A DNA stretch of 64,000 nucleotides from Limnohabitans sp. JirII-31 (GTDB lineage Bacteria > Pseudomonadota > Gammaproteobacteria > Burkholderiales > Burkholderiaceae_C). Below are positions 56,434-64,000 of this stretch, in pieces. How positions within the stretch are numbered: position 1 is the stretch's first letter; each line of letters begins with the position of its first letter. The notes below the pieces were generated by a model. That model worked only from the letters and a program-made list of their open reading frames with translations. It did no database searches and was not told where the DNA came from. The stretch lies in the NCBI RefSeq assembly GCF_002778315.1, contig NZ_NESA01000005.1, positions 1 to 64,000 of the forward strand, read 5' to 3'. The position numbers and the translations under genes were made by a program.

Positions 56434-56922
56434 TTAAACAGCAGCCTTGACTTTGTCGAGTTGGGCTTGGTAATGGTTGGCATGGCGCTCTTCCACCTTG
56501 GCCAAAGCAGCAAAGCGCTTTTGCGCTTTCAACAAAGTGGCAGCAAACTGGGCGGCGTGCACTTTGGATTCTTCAATTTGTTCGTCCATCTCGGCCACGG
56601 CAGCGGCATTGCCTTCTGCTTCGGCGGTTTTGCGGAACGTGGGGTACATCTCGGTGTACTCGTAGGTTTCACCATCGATGGCGATTTGCAAGGCTTTGGC
56701 AGGGGTCATCTCAGCCTTGGGGTAGAGCAAGTCCAAGTGACCAAAGGCGTGCATGACTTCCTGATCCGCGGTTTCTTCGAACGTACGCGCGGTTTCTTCA
56801 TCGCCCATTTCTCGGGCTAACTTGGCGAAGTAGCGGTACTTGATATGGGCCATCGATTCGCCCGCAAAAGCGGCTTCGAGGTTGGCGATGGTTTTGATCT
56901 CGGGACGGGTCTGTGCAGTCAT
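56434..56922 (-). CDS. Rubrerythrin, short form without a rubredoxin domain
   Basis: The 162-residue ferritin-like protein has di-iron ligand motifs in EAAFAGESMAHIKYRYFA, FEETADQEVMHAFGH and VEERHANHY. Rubrerythrins reduce hydrogen peroxide. The usual C-terminal rubredoxin domain is missing and is supplied by the separate rubredoxin gene 39 bp downstream. AAGGAG precedes the ATG. Confidence 0.92.
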   Translation of the reverse strand: MTAQTRPEIKTIANLEAAFAGESMAHIKYRYFAKLAREMGDEETARTFEETADQEVMHAFGHLDLLYPKAEMTPAKALQIAIDGETYEYTEMYPTFRKTAEAEGNAAAVAEMDEQIEESKVHAAQFAATLLKAQKRFAALAKVEERHANHYQAQLDKVKAAV

Positions 56923-56959
56923 CTGGAACTCCTTCAGTTAACGAAATTAATCGGGACAG

Positions 56960-57000
56960 GAGGAATGATAGGCCCAGTTAATTGATTGGGCCAATTGAGA
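56960..57000 (-). promoter_or_regulatory. Probable rubrerythrin promoter with an inverted repeat
   Basis: On the minus strand TTGGCC and TATCAT lie 18 bp apart, about 45 bp before the rubrerythrin ATG. The spacer overlaps GGCCCA-N10-TGGGCC (56971-56992), a 6-bp-arm inverted repeat well placed to be an operator. The regulator is unknown. Confidence 0.4.
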
Positions 57001-57131
57001 TTTTCTAATTCATTGATAGGGGCTATGAAGTACAGGGCGTGGGTGGATAAGCCAGCCCTCCTCAGAGACTGCGTCACGATTACGTCGGGCGGGCTCACCC
57101 CACCCACACCCTATGCGCCGTGCCAAATAAA

Positions 57132-58526
57132 TCAAGCCCGCATCAAGGCTTCAATTTCAGACGCCACCACCGGCACACCACGCGTGATCAACTGGCAACC
57201 ATCAGAGGTCACGATCGCATCGTCTTCAATGCGGATACCGATGTTCCAAAACGCCTCGGGCACATCGTCTGCAGGGCGCACATACAGGCCTGGCTCGATG
57301 GTGAGCACCATGCCCTCGCGCAAGATGCGGCTGGGACGATTGATGATGGTTTCGCCTGAGAGCGGGTCTTGGCGCTCGCTGGTTTGGCCCAGCTCTGACT
57401 GCTCCACATAGCTGCCGCAGTCATGGACATCCATGCCCAGCCAATGGCCGGTGCGGTGCATGTAAAAAGGAAAGTAAGCCCGCTTTTCAATCACGTCTTG
57501 TGCGTTCCCGTGTTGGGCTGGATTCAACAGCCCAAGGTCTAACAAGCCTTGCGCCAGTACCTTCACGGTGGCTTCATGCGGATCGGTAAAGCGTGCACCT
57601 GCGCGGGTCGCTGCCACGGCGGCGTCTTGGCTGGCGAGCACCAAGTTGTAGAGGTCGCGCTGCGGGCCTGTGAATTGACCATTGGCGGGGAAGGTTCGGG
57701 TGATGTCGCTGGCATAGCCGTCCAGCTCACAACCTGCATCGATCAACACCAATTCACCAGAGCGCACAGGCGCCACATCCGCTCGGTAGTGCAGGACGCA
57801 CGCATTGGCACCAGCCGCCACGATGGAGGTGTAGGCCGGAAACTGCGAGCCATGCAGGCGGAACTCATGCAACAGCTCCGCATCCAAGTGGTACTCGCGC
57901 ACGTCTTGGCCAGCGCGCAACATGCGCGCGCTGGTTTGCATGGCGCGGATGTGCGCACGTGCGCTGATGGCACTGGCGCGACGCATGATGTCTTGTTCGT
58001 GTGCGTCCTTAACCAGGCGCATCTCGTCCAAGGGGCCACACACATCGCGTTGCTGCGCGGGACACTGCGCGCCAAAGCGCACGCGCGCGCGCACGGCATT
58101 GAGCCAACCGTCGACACGCGTTTCCAAGCCTTTGTGCGTGGCAAACGGATACCAGACCGTGTGTTGGTTCTCCAGCAGCTTGGGCAATTGCTTGTCCAGC
58201 TCAGCCGCCGAGTACGCAGCGCTGACGCCCAGCGTATCAACCGCCGCATCAGGGCCCAGTCGGTAACCGTCCCAAATTTCGCGCTCTAAATCTTTAGGCT
58301 GGCAAAACAAGGTGCTTCGCCCTGTGGCGTCCAGCACCAACCACGCATTGGGCTCGGTGAAGCCGGTCAGGTAATAAAAGTAGCTGTCGTGGCGGTAGGG
58401 AAAATCGCTGTCTCGGTTGCGGGCATGCTCAGGCGCCGTGGGAACGATGGCCACACCACCAGTGCCCAATTGGGCAGCCAACTGGGCGCGTCGTTGCGCA
58501 TAGATTGAAAGAGTCGTTTGAATCAT
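57132..58526 (-). CDS. pepP: Xaa-Pro aminopeptidase
   Basis: The 464-residue product has the N-terminal AMP_N domain and the pita-bread peptidase core, with metal ligands in LIDAGCELDGYASDITRTF, HRTGHWLGMDVHD and LTIEPGLY. It removes the first residue when Pro is second. It lies 35 bp upstream of the murU stop region, but on the same strand and probably in one transcript with murU. Confidence 0.94.
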   Translation of the reverse strand: MIQTTLSIYAQRRAQLAAQLGTGGVAIVPTAPEHARNRDSDFPYRHDSYFYYLTGFTEPNAWLVLDATGRSTLFCQPKDLEREIWDGYRLGPDAAVDTLGVSAAYSAAELDKQLPKLLENQHTVWYPFATHKGLETRVDGWLNAVRARVRFGAQCPAQQRDVCGPLDEMRLVKDAHEQDIMRRASAISARAHIRAMQTSARMLRAGQDVREYHLDAELLHEFRLHGSQFPAYTSIVAAGANACVLHYRADVAPVRSGELVLIDAGCELDGYASDITRTFPANGQFTGPQRDLYNLVLASQDAAVAATRAGARFTDPHEATVKVLAQGLLDLGLLNPAQHGNAQDVIEKRAYFPFYMHRTGHWLGMDVHDCGSYVEQSELGQTSERQDPLSGETIINRPSRILREGMVLTIEPGLYVRPADDVPEAFWNIGIRIEDDAIVTSDGCQLITRGVPVVASEIEALMRA

Positions 58527-58561
58527 AGGATGGCGCGCTAGGGAGATGGTGATGTACAGGT

Positions 58562-59338
58562 TCAGCGATTGAGCTGGCCCAAACGCTCGGGCGTGCCCAC
58601 GTCAGTCCAAGGACCCTCGTAGAGTTGGGCGCTCACCGCGTGATTGTCCATGGCGGCCCGCAACATCGGTGCCAAAGGGGCTTTCAAGCCCAACGGATTT
58701 CCGTTGGGAACGGCACACCATGGTGCGTTGAAAAATGCGCGCTTGTAGAGCGCAATCGTGCTGAAGGTCCAGCGGGGAACGTCTGGCGTTCCCGTCGTCG
58801 GCTCATGCTTGGGCAGGTTCATGGCCAAGCCTTGAGGGGACAAGCCAAAATCGCCACCCGGGTTGTGCGCCGGGTTGGGAACCAGCCAAATGTGGGCGAG
58901 TTGGGGGCTGGCTTTGAAGCGCGCTTTAACTTCGGCAGAAAAGACAAATTCTGGGGCAAACACATCGCCCGCAGCCACCCAAAACACCTCATCGAGTTGG
59001 GGCAGTGCGCGAACAATGCCCCCGGCAGTTTCAAGTGCGCCACCAAAGTCAACCCCTTCTTGCGAATAGTGCAGGTGCATCGGGGCTTGGCCCGCGATTT
59101 CAAACACTTGGCCAAAGTGCTGTGGAATTTGCTCGCCCAGCCAGGCCGTGTTGATCACCAGCTGTTGCACGCCACCACGCTGCAAGCCCTCCATGGCCCA
59201 CTGCATCAAGGGTTTGCCACGCACGGTCAACAAAGGTTTAGGCGTGGCATCGGTGAGCGGGCGCATGCGCTCGCCACGACCCGCGGCCAAGAGCAAGGCA
59301 TCGGCCGCAAGGGTTGGATGGGAGGGAGCACGATTCAT
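58562..59338 (-). CDS. murU: MurNAc-1-phosphate uridylyltransferase-like nucleotidyltransferase
   Basis: The 258-residue product has the nucleotidyltransferase motif LLLAAGRGERMRPLTDATPKPLLTV split over the N-terminus and a WVAAGDVFAP metal site. It closely resembles MurU, which makes UDP-MurNAc from the product of AmgK in the recycling bypass that skips MurA. The amgK gene is at 46037, so both steps are encoded in this window. I use the ATG at 59338. Confidence 0.85.
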   Translation of the reverse strand: MNRAPSHPTLAADALLLAAGRGERMRPLTDATPKPLLTVRGKPLMQWAMEGLQRGGVQQLVINTAWLGEQIPQHFGQVFEIAGQAPMHLHYSQEGVDFGGALETAGGIVRALPQLDEVFWVAAGDVFAPEFVFSAEVKARFKASPQLAHIWLVPNPAHNPGGDFGLSPQGLAMNLPKHEPTTGTPDVPRWTFSTIALYKRAFFNAPWCAVPNGNPLGLKAPLAPMLRAAMDNHAVSAQLYEGPWTDVGTPERLGQLNR

Positions 59339-59462
59339 GACCAAACGAGTGTAGCCAGCGGTTTTGAGTCAATACACGCAGGCGACAAGGCGGGTTCAGC
59401 CCGGTGTAGGGCGGCTCGCTAAAATCTGGGTTTTCCCTCATTACCCCCCGGAGTCGCCTGAC

Positions 59463-61529
59463 ATGGCAAACACCCAACAAATGGCCAGTGCAATTCGTGC
59501 CCTGGCAATGGACGCTGTCCAACAAGCCAACTCAGGACACCCCGGCGCGCCCATGGGCATGGCCGATATGGCCGTTGCCTTATGGGGCGACCACCTGCGC
59601 CACAACCCCAAAAATCCGCATTGGTTGAACCGCGATCGCTTTGTGCTCTCCAACGGACACGGCTCAATGCTGATTTACGCCTTGTTGCACCTCACCGGTT
59701 ACGACTTGCCGATGAGCGAGTTGAAAAACTTTCGCGTGCTGCACAGCAAAACTGCAGGCCACCCCGAAGTGGGCGTGACTCCTGGCGTAGAGACCACCAC
59801 CGGCCCGCTGGGCCAAGGCATCACCAACGCCGTGGGCATGGCCTTGGCTGAAAAGCTGCTGGCCAGCGAGTTCAACCGCGAAGGCCACAACGTGGTTGAC
59901 CACCACACCTACGCCTTCATGGGCGATGGTTGTTTGATGGAAGGCATCAGCCATGAAGCCTGCTCGTTGGCAGGCGCTTGGAGACTCAACAAGTTGATCG
60001 CACTCTACGACGACAACGGCATCTCGATCGACGGTCAAGTGGCCCCATGGTTTGCCGACAACACCCCCGAGCGCTTCAAAGCTTATGGCTGGCAAGTGAT
60101 TGGGCCCATCGACGGGCACGACGCCGCGGCAGTCAGCAGGGCCATTGCCACCGCCAAACTGAGTGCCGACAAACCCACCTTGATCGTGTGCAAAACCAGC
60201 ATTGGCAAGGGCAGCCCCAACCGCGCCGACACCGCCAAAGCCCACGGCGAACCCTTGGGTGCCGAAGAAATTGCATTGACCCGTGCGGCCATTGGCTGGA
60301 ACCACGCGCCCTTTGACGTGCCCAAAGAGGTCTACGCAGACTGGAATGCCGCCGCCAAAGGCAAAGCCTTGGAAGCCGAATGGAAAACCACCTTTGCGGC
60401 CTACAAAGCGGCTTACCCCGCGTTGGCCAAAGAGCTGTTGCGCCGCATGGCGGGCGAACTGCCCAAGAACTTTGCCCAAAGCGTGGTCGACACGGTGATT
60501 GGTGCACACACCAAAGCTGAGACTGTGGCCAGCCGCAAGGCCAGCCAGTTGGCTCTGGAAGCATTCACCGCGGCTTTGCCCGAGATGCTGGGCGGCAGCG
60601 CAGATCTGACCGGCTCGAACCTGACCAACACCAAGAGCACGCCCAATCTGCGCGTGGACTTGGCAGGCCACGTGGTGAAAAACGAAGCCGGTGTGGGTGG
60701 ACGTCATATCAACTATGGCGTGCGTGAGTTCGGCATGGCCGCGATCATGAACGGCGTGGCGCTGCATGGTGGATTCATTCCCTACGGCGGCACGTTCTTG
60801 ACGTTCAGCGACTATTCACGCAACGCCATTCGTATGGCGGCACTGATGAAGCAACGCGTGGTGCATGTGTTCACCCACGACTCCATTGGTTTAGGCGAAG
60901 ACGGCCCCACGCACCAGTCCATCGAACATGCGGCCTCACTGCGCTTGATTCCCAACCTGGACGTATGGCGTCCCGCAGATACGGCTGAAACGGCAGTTGC
61001 CTGGGCTGTGGCACTGCAAAACCAACACAAGCCCACGGCTTTGTTGTTGAGCCGTCAAAATCTGCCGTACTTGCCCAAAGGTGAGGCGCTGGTCAGCCAA
61101 ACGGCTGGCGACATCTCCGGCTTGGATGCCATCAACAAGGGCGCCTACGTATTGGCAGAGCCCTCCGAAGTGGGCTTGAAGAAGAAGGCCCAAGCCGTGA
61201 TCTTGGCCACGGGCTCTGAAGTTCACTTGGCGCTCAAAGCCCAAGCGCTGCTGGCCGAGAAAAAGATCGCCGTGCGCGTGGTGTCTGTGCCCAGCACCAC
61301 CACCTTTGATCGTCAAAGTGTGGCGTACAAATCGGCGGTCTTGCCAGCGGGCATCCCACGCATTGCCGTGGAGATGGGCTCGACCGACGGCTGGTGGAAA
61401 TATGGTGTCTCCGCAGTGGTGGGCATCGACACTTACGGCGAGTCCGCGCCTGCACCGGTGCTGTTCAAGCACTTTGGCTTCACCCCCGAGAACGTGGCCG
61501 AGACGGTGCAAGCCGTGCTGGCCAAGTAA
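59463..61529 (+). CDS. tkt: Transketolase
   Basis: The 688-residue product has the thiamine-diphosphate motif [13 protein letters not shown] to NDGISIDG-like DDNGISIDG, the HSKTAGHPE segment and the C-terminal pyrimidine domain with [16 protein letters not shown]. It moves two-carbon units in the pentose phosphate pathway. CGGAG lies 9 bp before the ATG at 59463. gapA follows after 41 bp, so they are probably linked. Confidence 0.95.
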   Translation: MANTQQMASAIRALAMDAVQQANSGHPGAPMGMADMAVALWGDHLRHNPKNPHWLNRDRFVLSNGHGSMLIYALLHLTGYDLPMSELKNFRVLHSKTAGHPEVGVTPGVETTTGPLGQGITNAVGMALAEKLLASEFNREGHNVVDHHTYAFMGDGCLMEGISHEACSLAGAWRLNKLIALYDDNGISIDGQVAPWFADNTPERFKAYGWQVIGPIDGHDAAAVSRAIATAKLSADKPTLIVCKTSIGKGSPNRADTAKAHGEPLGAEEIALTRAAIGWNHAPFDVPKEVYADWNAAAKGKALEAEWKTTFAAYKAAYPALAKELLRRMAGELPKNFAQSVVDTVIGAHTKAETVASRKASQLALEAFTAALPEMLGGSADLTGSNLTNTKSTPNLRVDLAGHVVKNEAGVGGRHINYGVREFGMAAIMNGVALHGGFIPYGGTFLTFSDYSRNAIRMAALMKQRVVHVFTHDSIGLGEDGPTHQSIEHAASLRLIPNLDVWRPADTAETAVAWAVALQNQHKPTALLLSRQNLPYLPKGEALVSQTAGDISGLDAINKGAYVLAEPSEVGLKKKAQAVILATGSEVHLALKAQALLAEKKIAVRVVSVPSTTTFDRQSVAYKSAVLPAGIPRIAVEMGSTDGWWKYGVSAVVGIDTYGESAPAPVLFKHFGFTPENVAETVQAVLAK

Positions 61530-61558
61530 CTGTTTCACTGCTTCATTTTTAACTTTAG

Positions 61559-62569
<1,011 letters not shown>

Positions 62570-62580
62570 TACGGCAAGCC

Positions 62581-62642
62581 CAAGGCACTCGAGGTGCCTT
62601 GAGCATCCAGCGCCCGGGCTTGAATGCTGCGGGCGTTTTTTA
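62581..62642 (+). terminator. Two hairpins after gapA, the second a Rho-independent terminator
   Basis: CAAGGCAC-TCGAG-GTGCCTTG (62581-62601) is an 8-bp stem without a T run. CGCCCG (62611-62616) and CGGGCG (62630-62635) form a second stem followed directly by TTTTTT. The T run overlaps the old stop codon of the decayed minus-strand gene. Confidence 0.8.
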
Positions 62643-62967
62643 TGCCACAACCAGTATGGCCCACACCGAGCGCCGCAAATATGGCGACGGGCATGGTGTG
62701 AACAAGCTTCATGGGAATGCGGTCTGCCAATCTATTCCCCAAAAACACGGCGGGTACGTCTGCAATCAGCATGCCTAGCGTGGACCCCATCACCACCAGG
62801 AGTGGATCGCCATAGTGAACCGCCATGGCCACCGTCGCGATTTGGGTTTTGTCTCCCATCTCCGCCAGAAAAAACGTGACAAAAGTCGCCCCGACCACAC
62901 CAAAACGTTGTGCAATCTGCGTTTCTTCCTCTTCGATTTTGTCCGGAATCAACGTCCAAATGGCCAT
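62640..62967 (-). pseudogene. Decayed GDT1/UPF0016-family cation exporter gene
   Basis: Family members have about 190 residues with two ExGDK motifs. Only the second half remains: MAIWTLIPDKIEEEETQ, then FFLAEMGDKTQIATVAMAV, and DVPAVFLGNRLADRIP. No first half lies upstream. Near 62663 the frame slips. A 2-bp gain (GTGGGCC to GTGTGGGCC) would restore LGVWAILVVA and a stop at 62640, whereas the present frame reads on into the gapA terminator. Intact relatives export manganese or calcium. Confidence 0.8.
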
Positions 62968-63040
62968 GCCAATATGAAGATGCGATCTATCTACGTATAC
63001 GAAAAATCTGTTCTTGTGAAAAATTTCGCCCCAAAACCGT

Positions 63041-63131
63041 GATGGGCTACTTGTTTGGTGCGTTTATTGCTTGCATATGGTGCGCTTTGTAAAAAAAGCA
63101 CCGACTCGCACCAAACAAGTTCAACCCATCA
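63041..63131. repeat. Long inverted repeat around the ammonium-transporter promoter
   Basis: ACTTGTTTGGTGCG (63049-63062) and CGCACCAAACAAGT (63107-63120) are perfect 14-bp arms. Outer GATGGG (63041-63046) and CCCATC (63126-63131) extend the pairing with small asymmetric gaps. The arms contain GGTGC/GCACC, the half site of NtrC operators, and more such half sites lie between them. Confidence 0.75.
63056..63071 (+). promoter_or_regulatory. Sigma-54-type promoter of the ammonium transporter gene
   Basis: TGGTGCGTTTATTGCT keeps the invariant GG (63057-63058) and GC (63069-63070) exactly 10 bp apart and matches TGGCAC-N5-TTGCW except for one base. It lies 74 bp before the start codon. Nitrogen-limited activation by NtrC is the usual control for this gene family. 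Confidence 0.7.
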
Positions 63132-63143
63132 AGGATTTATTCA

Positions 63144-64000
63144 TGGACGCACTTAAACAGGGCGCAGATGCACTGTTCATCCTCCTCGGAGCCATCATGG
63201 TGCTGGCAATGCATGCCGGCTTTGCTTTCTTAGAACTAGGCACCGTTCGCAAAAAAAACCAGGTCAATGCTTTGGTGAAAATTTTGGTGGACTTTTGCGT
63301 ATCGACCGTCGCTTATTTTGTGGTCGGTTACGGCGTAGCCTATGGCACGAGTTTCATGGTGGGAGCCGAAACACTAGCGGCCAAAAATGGCTACGAACTC
63401 GTGAAGTTCTTCTTTTTGTTGACTTTCGCCGCTGCCATTCCTGCGATTATTTCTGGCGGCATTGCTGAGCGCGCCAAGTTTTGGCCACAGCTTATTGCCA
63501 CCGCCGTGATCGTCGGTTTTATTTATCCCTTTTATGAAGGCATTGCCTGGAATCAACATTTCGGTGTTCAGGCTTGGCTCAAAACCAGCACCGGTGAAGA
63601 GTTCCATGATTTCGCAGGCTCCGTGGTTGTGCATGCCTTGGGGGGCTGGATTGCTTTACCCGCCGTATTATTACTAGGCGCACGCAGCAACCGTTACCGC
63701 AAAGACGGGGCTGTCTCTGCCCATCCACCTTCAAGCATCCCCTTTCTCGCCTTAGGCGCATGGATTTTGATCGTGGGCTGGTTTGGATTCAACGTGATGA
63801 GCGCTCAAACGCTAGACAAAATTTCTGGTTTGGTGGCGGTAAATTCACTGATGGCCATGGTCGGCGGCACTTTGGTTGCTCTGCTGTTGGGTAAAAACGA
63901 TCCTGGCTTCGTGCACAACGGCCCACTTGCCGGTTTGGTCGCTGTTTGCGCTGGCTCTGATGTGATGCACCCGATGGGCGCTTTGGTGGTTGGCGCTGTG
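63144..64000 (+). CDS. amtB: Ammonium transporter, 5' part (cut by the window edge)
   Basis: The open frame of 285 codons runs off the right edge. It encodes the Amt/Rh/MEP fold: VLAMHAGFAFLELGTVRKKN at the N-terminus, AAAIPAIISGGIAERAKF, then DFAGSVVVHALGGW with the pore His and SLMAMVGGTLVALLLG. It moves ammonium into the cell. AAGGA lies about 8 bp before the ATG at 63144. There is no signal peptide of the E. coli AmtB kind. No glnK gene precedes it. Confidence 0.93.

Overview
The window is a piece of a chromosome from a Gram-negative betaproteobacterium, most likely of the order Burkholderiales and close to the Comamonadaceae. This rests on protein character and gene neighbourhoods: recA-recX, sucCD, pilA next to a PglL-type ligase, amgK divergent from lptD-surA-rsmA, metX-metW, a PTA-fused malic enzyme, and a class I BirA without a DNA-binding domain. 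Species is inferred from family resemblance only. I see no rRNA, tRNA or CRISPR array. After the start of the window, no stretch over about 300 bases lacks a gene.

Region 1 (1-18,650) is accessory. A five-gene operon with four start/stop overlaps runs on the minus strand. In transcription order it holds: a secreted 283-aa protein; a 1,626-aa class-3-lipase-like protein; a small membrane protein; an Ivy-type lysozyme inhibitor whose reading frame begins with a piece of an M23 peptidase; and a giant protein with a lysozyme/transglycosylase-like N-terminus and about 23 cadherin-like repeats. The two large proteins share a 1,777-bp direct repeat that looks identical. The giant gene is broken by one in-frame nonsense codon and seems cut at its 3' end by an IS3-type element. 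I read the locus as an enzyme-plus-protector system in which N-terminal enzyme modules are exchanged on a constant repeat stalk. This is the most novel part of the window.

Region 2 (18,650-27,500) has the major pilin with a PglL-like ligase and a WaaE-like glycosyltransferase, a TerC-family membrane protein, sucC-sucD, argC and recA-recX with a LexA box. Region 3 (27,500-37,300) has a MarR regulator, an OmpR-type two-component pair, a GST, an iron(III) ABC transporter with a Fur-like site, and ahpC-ahpF. Region 4 (37,300-45,300) has birA, a SET-domain protein divergent from a topoisomerase III carrying a SWIB domain, with a 51-bp potential Z-DNA tract between them, then metX-metW and an M20 peptidase.

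Region 5 (45,300-64,000) covers rsmE, envelope genes (amgK, lptD, surA, murU), rsmA, an orphan barstar, maeB, a complete rubredoxin reductase-rubredoxin-rubrerythrin set, pepP, tkt, gapA, a decayed GDT1-family gene, and the start of an ammonium transporter behind a sigma-54-type promoter and a long inverted repeat. Shared themes are peroxide defence (ahpCF, rubrerythrin set), iron and probably manganese handling (Fbp-like ABC, TerC, decayed GDT1), and envelope synthesis and recycling.
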